From Basidiobolus meristosporus CBS 931.73 (lineage: Eukaryota; Basidiobolomycota; Basidiobolomycetes; Basidiobolales; Basidiobolaceae), in NCBI GenBank assembly GCA_002104905.1, contig MCFE01000150.1, positions 62,001 through 126,000 on the forward strand: a DNA stretch of 64,000 nt, written 5' to 3'. Within the stretch, counting starts at the first letter, position 1, and every line of letters begins with the position of its first letter. The notes beneath the pieces are model-generated. The model was given only the letters and a program-made list of their open reading frames with translations, had not been told where the DNA came from and made no database searches. Shown in pieces: positions 47,367 to 58,774 of this stretch. The position numbers and the translations under genes were made by a program.

Positions 47367-47595
47367 CACCAAAACACCAGGTACCCAGAACATGAAAATT
47401 CTCAAGTTGTCCAAACAGCCCCAAACTTTGAGCACATGTTCTTGGGACCTTCTTTAATCTATTCTACATGCTTGTTATGCCAAGACCAGGTAAAAGTATA
47501 AATACCACGTTTACATCCAATAAATTATTAAGTGAACACCACATAATCTACTTGTTCCCCAAATCACTTCCAATATCTCCAAAACTCTTACAACT
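47367..47595 (+). repeat. Middle C LTR, right piece
   Basis: It completes the LTR begun at 34161. Together, with the target counted once, the pieces make about 349 bp. It includes 'agtataaatacc' as a TATA box and ends TTACAAC before the primer site. Confidence 0.9.
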
Positions 47596-47607
47596 GGTTA
47601 TGAGCCC
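47596..47607 (+). other. C2 primer-binding site, half-tRNA type
   Basis: GGTTATGAGCCC, identical to C1 and complementary to the initiator-tRNA anticodon arm. Confidence 0.75.
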
Positions 47608-47626
47608 CAAGCTGTCACTCTCTGCA

Positions 47627-48427
47627 ATGTCTACTACTGCTATTACTGGAGTTTCCCCCTCTGCTGAAAAGTTGGATGGATCAAACTACCAAGTGTGGAA
47701 GGTGAAGATGAAGATGCTACTACAAGAAAGAGGCCTTTGGGATATTTTCATGGGAGAAGAATGCCCTCCTAAAAACGTGGGAGAGGATGCCTTGAAGAAC
47801 CAGATGAAAGAACAAAGTGCCTTTAACTGCATTTGCCTTAATGTTATGGACAAATTGCTTATTCAATGCTCAAGAGCAAAAATGACAAAGAATGCCTGGA
47901 AGGCATTAGAAGACACCTACCCATCATGTTCAGCTGCCAAGAAGATGTATTTGAGACAAATATTCTCTACTACAAAGATGCTGCCAGGAGAAGAAATGAA
48001 AAATCTAATTAACAGAATTACCCTGCTGGTAGATGAGATGGAATCTGTGGGTGTACCAACTACTGATGAGGATGTGATAGTTACCATCCTGAATAGCCTG
48101 ACAGACAAGTTTCAGGGCCTTGTATCAGCCCCAGAGTCCAGAACTGAAGATTTAACATTTAATTACGTATATGGAAGGCTCCTGGATGAAGAATTAAGAA
48201 AATCAAGCGCCAATAAGAAGGAAGACAAAAATGCTTTAATAAGCAATGAAACCAGCAAAGGAGGTACCCAAGACCCTACAAAGGTAACAGCAACCTATTT
48301 TGTAACTACTGCAAAAGGAAAGGACACACATCAGACCAGTGTCTCAAAAAGAAAGATAATCAGCAAAAGAAGCCTGAATATGGAAAGGCTACAACAACTG
48401 AAGATAGACTATTCACATCTGCACTAA
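47627..48427 (+). pseudogene. C2 gag
   Basis: ATG at 47627 (MSTTAITGVSPSAEKLDGSNYQVW) follows the primer site. The frame is open through the copia gag body to LLDEELRKSSANKKEDK. As in C1, the zinc knuckle CNYCKRKGHTSDQC (about 48309-48350) is in another frame, so a frameshift just before it has fused the gag to a non-retroviral tail ending at 48427. The shared position of this lesion ties C1 and C2 together. Confidence 0.8.
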
Positions 48428-48429
48428 AT

Positions 48430-51400
48430 ATGACCTCAAACAAGGATTCTGAGACATGGTATATTGACTCTGAAGCATCTCAACACTTTACACACCAAAA
48501 AGAACCTTTTACCCAATATCAAGAAATTCCAATTAAGAAGGTTTTCATAGGTGACAATAGTACACTTGATGCAGTGGGAGAAGGAACTATCCAAGTAAAC
48601 CTTAGAAGCAGTGAAGGAAGCCATACACTGACTTTCAAAGAAGTACTCTATGTACCAGAAATAGCCAAGAACCTACTCTCTGTAAGCAAGGCCACAGCAG
48701 AAGGACTCAGTTTCAGATTTGACAATTCTGGATGCAGGATCACTGATCAAAATGGTGCCCATATTGCTTTGGGCATCAGAGATCAGAATCTATACCAGTT
48801 GACTTATATTCCATTATATCTGGAAGCCAATATAAGTGACTTAAATAAAGAAGCACCAATGCTTTGGCATAGGAGATTTGGACACATCATTTTTGATTAT
48901 TTGCATAAATGATCAAAGATCAGCTAATTTCTGGAGTGAAAATTGATCCCCCAGCTAATTTGGAGCACTGTGAAGCCTGCATATACGGGAAACAAGCTAG
49001 ACAACTATTCAAGGGCTCTGGGTTAATCAAAACTAAGAAAAAATTGGATCGAATTCACTCAGATCAGTGTGGACCTATGCCAAATTTATCCTTAGGCAGG
49101 ATGAAGTATTTAATCACTTTTATTGATGATTATACAAGATACACATGAGTCTACTTCATGGAGAGAAGACAATAAGCTCTGTCTAAGTTCAGGGAGCTCA
49201 AAGCCATGGTGGAGAGAGAAACTGGTTAAAAAATCAAGAGAGTACGCTCTGACAATGGTGGAGAATATACCTCAAAACTCTTCATCCACTTCTGCAAATT
49301 CATGGAATAAAGCAAGAGACTACTGTACCATACTTCCCACAGCAAAATGGAGTAGCAGAATGTGCTAACAGAGCAATAATTGATATGGCAAGATCTATGA
49401 TCCATGATCAAAAATTATCCTATGATTTTTGAGCAGAATCAGTTGCCACTGCTGTATACCATAAAAATAGGAGTTATAGCAGGATACCTTGTGATTCTAC
49501 TCCATTTGAAGCATGGCATGGATGCAAACCAAGTGCAGAACATCTAAGAATATTTGGGTGTACAGCATATGCCCAAAAACTGGCCAGAAATCAGTCAAAA
49601 TTTGGGCCAAAAGGTGTAAAATGCATACTTTTGGGCTACTGCAATGAGAGTAAGGCATACAGACTCTACAATACCAAAGCAAAGAAGCTGATCAAGTTCA
49701 GGGATGTGTTGTTTGATGAAAATTCCACATTTTCACAAAACATGACATCAGATCATGACAAAAAATTGATCTCAAATCCACAAATTGTCAGGATAGAGTC
49801 AGAACAAAACAATGAGAGCTTTTTCACTCCAGAGGACCCTACAACCATGGTTCAGCCAGAATTAGTGCCCAGGAATATCCCAGAAGTGATCATTCCAGTA
49901 TCAAATGCCCAGAGATCCAACTGGACAAGAAATAGCCCAAATTACTATATCAATGAAAGTACAAACTTAGCGTATGCCTATTCAGTCCATATTGCAGAAC
50001 CCCAGACTGTAAAAGAGGCCCTAAATAGCCCTCAGACAAAGTCTTGGAGATCTGCAATGACTGAGGAATATCAGGCCCTGATGGAAAATTAAACTTGGGA
50101 CTTAGTCAAATTACCAATCAACCAAAAATCAATTGGATGCAGATGGGTCTTCAAGACAAAATACATGGCTGATGGTAAAGTTGAAAGATACAAAGCAAGG
50201 CTTGTAGCCAAAGGATAGTCTCAAACTAAAGGACTTGACTATACTGAGACCTTTGCATCGGTAGCCAAGTTTAATTCCATCAGATTAATATTGGCTATTG
50301 CAGCCAAATATAATTTTTTTATTCATCAAATGGATGTAAAAACTGTATTGTTGAATGAAGAACTTGATGAGGCCATGTATATGGACCAGCCTTATGGGTT
50401 TTTTGACCAAGATAACCCCCATTTGGTCTGCAAGCTTAAAAAGTCACTCTATGGTCTCAAACAATCACCAAGAGCCTGGAATTGCAAGATGGATTCTTAT
50501 TTGGAATCTTTGAGTTTCAAAAGAAGTTATGCTGACTATAGTATATACTATAAGCCAGATATAGCAAATCCAGTTCTACTAGCTCTATATGTGGATGATC
50601 TTATTATAGCCACCAATAACCTAGAAACATTTGAAGAGACTAAGTCCAGCCTATCTAAGGAGTTCAAGATGTCCAATCTAGGAGAACTTAGTTACTACTT
50701 AGGGGTTAAATTCTCCATAGACAAAAGTACCCAGACTATCACCCTAAGTCAATCCAAGTATATTCAAGATATACTAAAGAAGTACAAAATGGAAGACTGT
50801 AAACCAGCAGCTACCTCTATGGAGACAAACCTTAACTTGGTCAAAACTCAACCAAATCAAGCAAGCTTGGTGCCATCTGAAAGCTCTGACTTTCCTTATC
50901 AATCTATGGTCAGCAGTTGGATGTATATCATGCTTGGAACACGTCCAGATATCTCATATTCAGTGGGAGTTGTCAGTCAACATAATCAGAACTATGGATC
51001 TGATCATGTTGCAGCAGTTAAGTGGATTTTTAGATACCTAAAAGGAACTGCTGATATCTGCTTAAGATGCACCTATAAGGATTCAGAACAGGATCTTGTG
51101 GGATACTCCAATGCTGATTAGGGACAAAATTTGGAAGACAGAAGATCCACCACAGGTTACACCTTTCTTTACTGTAAAGGAGCAATTTCATGAAATTCAA
51201 GAAAGCAAACAACTGTAGCACTTTCTACCACAGGGGCAGAGTACATGGCAGCCTGTAAAGCTACAAATGAAGCAATGTGGCTAAGAAAGCTTTTTACAGA
51301 CTTAGGCCTATGTCAAAAAATGGCTATTACTTTATTTCAAGATAATCAAGGATGTATACAATTAGGTAGAAATCCAACTTTTTGTGCAAGAACCAAGCAC

Positions 51401-51577
51401 ATAGATATCAGACATCATTTCACATGTGAAGCTATAGAAAATAACTTAGTTAGCTTAGTTTACTGTCCTACAGATGAAATGATTGCAGACATTTACCAAG
51501 CCATTAGCTAGAGACAAGTTTGAATATTTTAGGTCAAAATTAGGACTAGTCAGTGTTTACATTTAGCTGAGTGAGAG
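48430..51577 (+). pseudogene. C2 pol
   Basis: The protease active site reads WYIDSEASQHFT: Gly of DSG is Glu (GAA at 48472-48474), which should abolish activity. Pre-integrase LWHRRFGH; integrase 48909-49450; linker 49631-50092; RT 50291-51121 with ALYVDDLIIATNN intact; RNase H to 51511. Stops at 49146 (TGA), 49173 (TAA), 50090 (TAA), 50216 (TAG), 51119 (TAG) and the frameshift near 51489 are the same as in C1. Confidence 0.8.
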
Positions 51578-51925
51578 TGTTGTAAAAATTTGCATTTCCA
51601 CCTAAATATTCACCTAACTTAGTCACTTAGATCATCACCTTCAAATCCTAGAGAATACTGACCAAAACTCCTTGTTGGGATTTACTTGGAATATTTTCAC
51701 CAAAACACCAGGTACCCAGAACATGAAAATTCTCAAGTTGTCCAAACAGCCCCAAGCTTTGCACACATGTTCTTGGGACCTTCCTTAACCTATTCTGCAT
51801 GTTTGTTATGGCAAGACCAGGTAAAAGAATAAATACCACTTTTACATTCAATAAATCATTAAGTGAAACCACAAAATCTACTTGTTCTCCAAATCACTTC
51901 CAATATCTCCAAGACTCTTACAACA
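51578..51925 (+). repeat. C2 3' LTR
   Basis: 348 bp with an 8-bp perfect terminal inverted repeat (TGTTGTAA...TTACAACA). It is the cleanest C LTR in the window and sets the family boundaries. Confidence 0.9.
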
Positions 51926-52353
51926 CTATTGAAGGCAGAAGAGCAAAGTTATCACAGCTTAAAACCAGTGACTTCCTTAAGAGGCTGTCACAAGCAATGG
52001 AGAATTCTCTAATCAAGAGGCAAAGTAATGTCAGGCTCATGGAAGGGTAGGTAAGGGAAAAGCAGGCAGAAACAGATGCACCAATGCAGCATATATCAAG
52101 GAAAAACTGTAGTACAATACAAGAAGCACTCAGTTGGGTTAGCAGAGGAGGACCTGGTAGTGATAAAGGGAAAGGATAAAAGTCTATTCAATCCAGAAAC
52201 AGAGGAGCATGAGAAAAAAAGTTGCAGTTCTCACCAATTAATGCTATCAACATGGTACAGTTTGACTCCAATAATTGCTATGATGATTTACACACAAGGT
52301 GACAGCTGTTTTCACCAGAGTTAGGAGCCTAGTCAGTTGAGCTATACTACAGC
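51926..52353. other. Unassigned spacer between two C-type LTRs
   Basis: No gene recognised. On the minus strand at about 52320-52345 there is TAGCTCAACTG, which fits the polymerase III A box (TRGYNNARNNG). A weak B-box-like block (GGAGTCAAAC) lies some 75 bp further on. This could be a tRNA-derived SINE fragment but is not convincing. Confidence 0.3.
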
Positions 52354-52665
52354 TGTTGTAAGAGTTTTGTAAGATATGTGGCTTCACTTATTGACTTATC
52401 AGGTATGAAAATGGTATTCATACTTTGACAAGGTTGTGGCAACATACCCCCACAAAATCTGTTCAGGAAGGTCCCAAGAATACATGAGCAAAGTCTATAA
52501 GCCCTTGGGCAACTAGGGGATTCTAGTGTTCTGGGTACATAGCATCTTAGTGAGAACATCCCTGGTAAATCCCCACAAAGAATTTTGTCTTGGGAAAGCT
52601 CATAAACCAAGATCCAAGTAGTCAAGTGGAGGTAAATATTAGGTGTAATTCCGAAATTTCCAACG
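52354..52665 (-). repeat. Diverged C-type solo LTR at the edge of the transposon island
   Basis: About 312 bp. It ends TTACAACA on the minus strand and aligns over its length with the C LTR (including the 'ctttgttggg' and 'taccccagaac'-type blocks) at clearly lower identity. The start is near CGTTGGAAATT at 52665. No target duplication was found. Beyond it the sequence changes to host-like, higher-GC DNA. Confidence 0.65.
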
Positions 52666-52774
52666 TTATAGAGGCTTCACGAATATAGGAGATTGATTGA
52701 ACCATCAGGGCCCCGCCCAACTCCCAGTAGGAGTATGCTTCAACAGGGATCTGGATATGGAATATGAGGAAACC

Positions 52775-53315
52775 CAACGGATTCGTGACACTAAACTTGG
52801 TCGACTTGTTATAGATGGTAGGGCCCAATTGATGGAGCAAATCTAGCGCATCTCCCTTCCTGCCAAGGAATCCCAAATCATCGATCATTTCCGCACTACT
52901 TTGAAAGATGAGGTTGGTAAAATCAAGCCGGTGCCAAAACAAACAACTAACGGCCAAAGAACCCGCTGCAAGACGTTTGTCCTCATCCGGGACTCCAACG
53001 GTCATGTCCGACTCGATGTCAGGTGCGCGAACGGAGTGGCGACTGCAATACGTAGCGCCATCGTCCTTGCTAAGCTTAACATCAGCCCAGCGCGCTGCAG
53101 GATCTGGTACTCCCGCTGCCCTCAACCCCAAAGTACTTTGCAACTTACTGGTATTACCGACGGCTACATTACCGCTCGTGGCTCAACCCGTACTTTGGGG
53201 AACTCTATCAAGGCAACATTTGTAGCCGTCGGCCATACTTGCGCTTTCTTGGCCCCTGATCTGTGGGCCGAGTCGGTTCCCCCACGGGTCCCTACCAAGA
53301 AACCTCGGACCACCT
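52775..53315 (+). pseudogene. Ribosomal protein uS5 (RPS2) pseudogene
   Basis: The frame reads KLGRLVIDGRAQLMEQI, stop, RISLPAKESQIIDHF, then LKDEVGKIKPVPKQT, GQRTRCKTFVLI.DSNGHVRLDV, then LQLTGITDGYITARGSTRTLGN and FLAPDLW. This is the eukaryotic small-subunit protein uS5 in the correct order. An in-frame TAG lies at 52844-52846. About 35 residues around the 'GYWG...PHTVPCK' segment of the family are missing, and several conserved positions are changed. The first part of the protein (about 60-80 residues) is absent. No introns interrupt it, which suggests a processed copy. The active gene must be elsewhere. Confidence 0.85.
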
Positions 53316-53631
53316 GAGCAAGGCTTAGGATAACGCCGAGCGACAGTCCAATCCGACTACGGGGTCGCTTTAGACGCCAGTGTCGCGTGTCAACCCAACC
53401 ATATTGAATCCACTTTTATTGTACACAATCTATACTTTCACACGAGCCCAGAGATCTCAAGTTTGCTGATTTATCCGATGATCAGAAACAATAGATTACT
53501 ATTTCACGAAATATACAAGTCCCGCACGGGTGGCCACCGACTCCGCACAGCTAAGGATGGTCTGGAGGCGTAGTTCACCCTTGGAGCACGGAATCCGCAC
53601 CCTTATCACCTGAATGCCATCAACGGGAACC

Positions 53632-55475
53632 CTAGTTTTGAATGAAATTCGCCACTTCAAAGCAGATGGTGGTGATGCCGATCAGGATTTCGGCGGCTTT
53701 TACGGGTTGCAAGGTATGGTTGGTCTAGGTTCTTCGGGCGAAGTGGGAGTAGGGGCAGGAAGGCGCTTACCAATCAATATGATCACGATGTATTCCAGGG
53801 TCTCTCCTGTGGGCGAAACGATGTTTAGTGCAGTGAAAAGCGATTTATCAAGGGCGGCAGGGTTACCGTGGTTGCTGTTCAAGTGGTCCTTCAGCATCTC
53901 CAGCAGATCATTGATCACCGTGACTCTCTGGTTCAGCAGCTCAGCTCTCTGGGAGATCTCCAAGTACCCTGGATAAGAGGTGGATCAATATCGCGATCTT
54001 CAAGGCAACCAGTATGCCCACACACCTCGTATAGCACTGTACAGTGGCTGCTGTGCAGGTTCCGACCAGAATATCTCCGGCGTATCTAGAATGTTACTCA
54101 CCAGGTTCACGTTGATTCTCACGATGAAGAGCTTGTGAGAGTAAGTAAGGAGAGGAGATGGTCGGGACCCAAATGAGCAATTTACCTGACCAATCTTCGA
54201 GGTGATCGCATTTCTGATGCAGATATGGACAAAGCAGATTCAGCCGATGCTGTTCCGGGGGATTGGTGGAGACTACGTACCTGGACAGATGTACCTTCCC
54301 TGTCTCGGCCATGATCTGCGGGATGTGCTTCGTGTCATGGATGGTCTGGTCGACCAAATCCTCAAATAAAGTCATCTTCACCGACTGGGCAATGGCATGC
54401 GATATAGTCAACTTGACCATGTAGTTCCTAGGGTTCTTCAGCGATATGATGTCGTTGTAGATACTGCCAGACCCAAGTTAGCACGGCACCCTACCATGTG
54501 AAGAGACAGCAATCTTACCAGGGCTGGCACGAGGGGTCATACTGAAAGTTCAGCTCCTCCACCTTGATGCCCGACTCCTCTGCTCAAAGGTGATGCAACG
54601 TTTAATTTAAAGAGGAAGGCAAGCCGATCAGGCGAAGGGAACTTCCAAATTACCTAGTTTCTCTTGCTCAAACGCCTCGATTTCCATCAGAAGCTCTCGC
54701 TCCTGGAGCTCAGAGAATCCCCACATCACAATCACTCCGTAGTCAAAGAAAAATAGCTCCCCGATTTTCAAGGACTCGTCCATCTCGGGGGTCAGGCTTG
54801 GCGACTTCGCCTCTGTGAGTGGGGATGTCTTGGCTGATCCCGGGGAGTATGTGGCATTGATTTGGATGATCGTTGATTTGCTCTCGAACTCTAAAGATAT
54901 GGTCGCGTAAAGGCTAAACAGGTGTGAGGTCAGTGGATCGGGGCCCTGGGTTGACTGGCTGGTAGCCTACATACCACTCGTCTATTCGCTTGGGAGCAAT
55001 GTTGATGATGCTGTGTCTCCTGTTCTGCAGGTACTTCTGCAGCATGTCCATCCTGTACGAGCTATAAGGATGATTAGTAACCCTGATTAGCCCATGAGCC
55101 CACAGGAGATACCCACTTGGCTGTACAATAGGCCGTGACTCTCGGAAGATCCGTACGCTTCAGTTGAATCATCTTTTTCGCCTGCTGGGTACTCTGAATA
55201 GGTATCTGGGATATTTGGTTGTATACCTCCTCATCGCTGAAATTCTCCGTGACAAAGGCATCGTTTCCCTCGTCGGGAAACAACGCCAGCTTCTGGGAGA
55301 TCTTCGTTGTTCGGTTCGGGTGGGCTGACCGGTCACTGGAATCCTCCAGCGTCGAGTTGTAGGCGACCTTCTGCTGAATCATGCTCTGGGCAGAGAGTCT
55401 TTTTTTCCGATCGGTTTTCGGGTGCATGTTGTGTGACGGGATGGGTTGAGAGTACGAACAAAGCAATTTCGCCAC
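53632..55475 (-). CDS. RMD1-family protein (DUF155), ten exons
   Basis: Exons (plus-strand coordinates): 55117-55475, 54975-55061, 54654-54913, 54519-54579, 54281-54463, 54186-54213, 54026-54131, 53867-53968, 53771-53806, 53632-53696. All introns are GT...AG, 54-74 nt. The sum is 1,287 nt = 428 codons plus TAG, in phase throughout. Hallmarks: LPRVTAYCTA (about 110-119), GELFFFDYGVIVMWGF (200-215), ERELLMEIEAFEQEKL, NYMVKLTISHAIAQSVKMTLFE, DTKHIPQIMAETGK, LDTPEIFWSEP, and a C-terminal hydrophobic helix (EYIVIILIAAEILIGI, about 400-415) anchoring it in a membrane. Yeast Rmd1 and human RMND1 belong to this family, linked to sporulation/vacuolar and mitochondrial functions; the molecular activity is not settled. 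The start at 55475 is the first ATG of exon 1; Met17 is an alternative. By length and motif order it is complete. Confidence 0.92.
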
Positions 55476-58400
55476 TACAATGCGAAGAAAGAAGAGTTCG
55501 GCGGGTGTGGTATCGGGTCATTGCGTTCTCGCCGGGTTATTTATTCGCACGCGTTTTCCACACTGCCCGCTCTGCGTCGATTCTGCATTGTCGGCAAGGC
55601 AAGGGCCTAGGAATCGTTGATAGATTCCAATCTGATGCATTTGCCACCTTCTCTATCATTCGAATGCAAAGGCGCACCCTCAATCGAGGATCTAGGCGGA
55701 TCCTCTCTGAATCATATTGGAGGCTGCACTTGCACCCACGTATTTGTTGAGGTAGTCTGATCGTGGTCCGATCCCCGCAAAATCCCATGCCTAATGGCTT
55801 CATGTTGATCATGCAAGATGCCATCTCAGTTTACTTTATTTATTAAATTTCAATGAACCGGCCTAGCAAAAACCTGATTGATGTTTGACATTACCCACCG
55901 CATGCCTTATTTGGACATGTATCTGAGCGACCTTACGCATCAGGCCTGGTCGTTTACTAGCGTTTAGGTTTTATCAACCTCACCTGCAGCCATGCTTAGC
56001 CAAATACCGCATACTAAATGATTGCCTGATTTGCCTGCTGGAAAAACTCTCTCCTACTTGTTTCATAGGTCGCCAGGTTGTACCCCACGCCAGATATACA
56101 CCGCCTGTGTCGCACAAAGGCTGACGACTATGAGCCTGTCGCCGAAGTCGATTCGTAATCGCCGATGGCTCTTTACTCTTGGCCTGGACATGTCACTATA
56201 AGGTATGGTTTTTGGCTCCATTTGATGAGGCGATTGTTCGGCGCCAGCGTGTGGGCCCTCCCTGTACGGGAATGCTGGTGACGCCGGGTGGGACACACGG
56301 TACCATGGCAAGTGACCTTGTGAGATCCAGGCTGGTCGCCACGATCTTTATTTATGTGCTACTGGACACCAAGCTGGTAGCCTTACTGAGCGTTAGGCAC
56401 CTAGATATCGTGTAGCTCCTGGAGACCTTGCAAGCGGTTCTCTAGACGGTTGATTCCGTGGACTGTTGTCATGTTTGCCTGGAAGGACCAATGCAATCCC
56501 ACACCCGCCAAATCTCTTCGTTTGTTGTAGTGAACATCCTGCCCACGATGGGTCGAGCGCTAAAAAGTCTGTGAAACAGCCAAGGTCGCACCGTACTATC
56601 CTATATCATTCCAGAAAATCCTTCTGACCCACCGAGACTCGAAAGTGCTAAAACAAACTCCACTCGGATTTAATGGAAGGGTGTCACCAGCGCGTGCCTG
56701 TTACCACCACCCATTCCTAGTTCCAAGAGCTACTCAGAACCTCACCAGTAAGGAAAGTCTCTATTTTGTTCACATCCCATTCAGCGATTGCGTACGTAAC
56801 GTAGGATATATCGGAATCTCAAGGGCTACGGCATATCAGCGACGAATATTTTCACCATAGCCCCTCAGTGTTGGGTGGACCAAGGGAGCCCACCCTTCAC
56901 TGGCGTACATTGGCTGCATCATCCAGGACAGTGACATCCGCTTAGTGATGTGGCTGCTATCATAGAAATAGCCCACATCTTCAGTAGCAACGAGTATAGC
57001 TTCGCCGCACAGAAAGCTCCGTCAACGACATCAGCAATGGTAGGGAAGTGCAGGCAGACGCCCGACTGTAGCTTCTGTGAGGGTTCCTTATCTTCGGGTG
57101 GCACAAAGTTGCCGCCTGCAAAGATTTATCAATATCTATCTGCTAGATCTTGTTCAAAAGCAATAGCGGCTTCCCCATTTAGCTAGTCAGCATTTACGAA
57201 TCCAACAGTGGATTTGCCAACATCGAACACCATATTAGGATGCCCTACAGAGAAAGATCGAGGGATCAGGCGTGTAGAACCCAGCATCACCTAGCAGAAG
57301 GGATTTTATCTTGGCACATCGAGGAATGTGTACACCTTCCTCTAGAGGCAACCTTGGATAACATGATTCAACCGGCGCCCTATCACGGGGATGAAATCGA
57401 TTCTCTTATTAATAAGACCACTGCCTCTAGGGGTAATCATGTAACACGTTCAGTATGATTAGTAAGGGGAAACCGCGCAATTCTTATTCCGATACATACC
57501 GATGGGATGAGATTATTGGAGTTTGGATCCTGGTTCACTGTAATATCCCCGTATTCACCGCTCAGCCATGAAAGGTTGGAGGTTTAGGGTTGAAGTGAGT
57601 GTTACTTGACACAGCGATGGACCCCTTCCAATAGCCGCGCTGCATGGAGTAGATTTCATCTGCAGTTCACCATTGCAAATCGAATGATCATTCCACATCC
57701 AACACCAGATACCAAAAGCTCTAAATTGTGAGGACGTTCCCAGTCTTTTCTATCTAGATATCCGCTCCGGGAACATGCGGGAAACTCGATTTCGCCTTGT
57801 GTAGATCACACAACGTAGTAGGACTCGTCGTTGTGTGTGAGAGCAATGCGGCAACGCAAAAACACTCCAAGCAGGCAGCGCCGTTGGTTAGACACCAATC
57901 TCAACTCACTACTCGCTCAGGGCTGGAACAACAAGGATTTTGGGGATATGTGGGCCGGAGCAGGAGTATTGTGTGCGATTGGAGTGACTGCTCGGATGGC
58001 TGCTGTAAGGATGTGGAGGCCTAATGGGACTAATCCCCGTCCACAAAAGTTAGGAGGCGGCCCATTCCAGATGGGAGATAGGACCCCAATACCTAGTCCA
58101 TGTAGACTGTACAGCGCGCTAGATGGTAAATCTGCTTTGAGCCTGATGTCGAATGAAATGAGATCCCGGAATAGTAGATATGTATGCCTGATTGGATTGG
58201 ATTTTCACCTCTATTGGTTCACCCGTAGTATAATTATAGTTTGAGCGGAAGCTTATTCTCCTGCTAGAATTGTAAGGTTCTCATTAGTATCATTTCACAG
58301 ACACAAATATTCCCCGATCCTCGACGCTGGCCAATGGGGCGAACGCCATGGGTGGCACACCGAATCCGAATTATCTTATCGACCTTGCTTGTTAACTGCC

Positions 58401-58640
58401 CTTGGTGAATTCATGTCCATATTCAGCAGCCATTCGTCGAAATCGGATCCGCTACAGCCGTAATGGGCAATATCACCATACGCTGTCAAATCTAATCAAT
58501 GGGATTGATACCTAGCACCCGCCCTCCCTGCCATCTAGCCAACTGGTGCCAGGCTGAAAACTGAATAATCGGATTTACTCTCGAATTCTTCCTCATCTTG
58601 ATCTACCGGATTTTTGACTTGATCTAGGTTGGGTGGTAGG
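55476..58640. other. Intergenic stretch, no gene recognised
   Basis: Short frames occur on both strands, but none shows a known domain, splice-consistent extension or conserved motif. The nearest to a candidate is a 137-codon frame at 57831-58244 (rejected). There is no LTR-like sequence from the families to the left. The first few hundred bases are the upstream region of the RMD1-family gene. Confidence 0.5.
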
Positions 58641-58647
58641 CAGCAGA

Positions 58648-58655
58648 TATAAAAG
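58648..58655 (+). promoter_or_regulatory. TATA box of the bZIP gene
   Basis: TATAAAAG, about 127 nt before the ATG. No ATG lies between the box and the start codon at 58775, so the leader of about 95 nt is free of upstream ORFs. Confidence 0.65.
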
Positions 58656-58774
58656 CAGGAGCCACTCATCGACCATTGACCGGACTTTCTCTTTCTTCAC
58701 CAAAACACTCCACCAGACCTACACGGGTACTTTCACCGTGCCATTTTGCCTTGCCCAGCAGCCATTCACTTGAA

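Larger units (their letters stand above)
29833..51925 (+). mobile_element. Copia C1-C2 tandem sharing a middle LTR, interrupted by B and A
   Basis: The order is LTR 29833-30180, C1 internal 30181-34160, middle LTR 34161-34280 plus 47367-47595 (split by B), C2 internal 47596-51577, LTR 51578-51925. Each internal region ends with the same short purine tract (gctgagtgagag) directly before an LTR start. The outer flanks (GAAAT on the left, CTATT or ACTAT on the right) do not match, so at least one end has been rearranged. Removing B and A leaves a two-unit array of about 9 kb. Confidence 0.85.

Noticed and set aside
31731-51121. Shared in-frame stops in C1 and C2 as evidence of stop-codon reassignment
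   Set aside because: The stops use TAA, TAG and TGA, while element A and both host genes read through long frames with the standard code and end at normal stops. Common descent explains the sharing better.
29828-51930. Target-site duplication around the whole C1-C2 tandem
   Set aside because: GAAAT on the left does not match CTATT or ACTAT on the right; at least one end has been rearranged.
57831-58244. 137-codon plus-strand ORF between the two host genes
   Set aside because: No recognisable domain, an overlapping second-frame ORF of similar quality, and no splice-supported extension. Likely chance.
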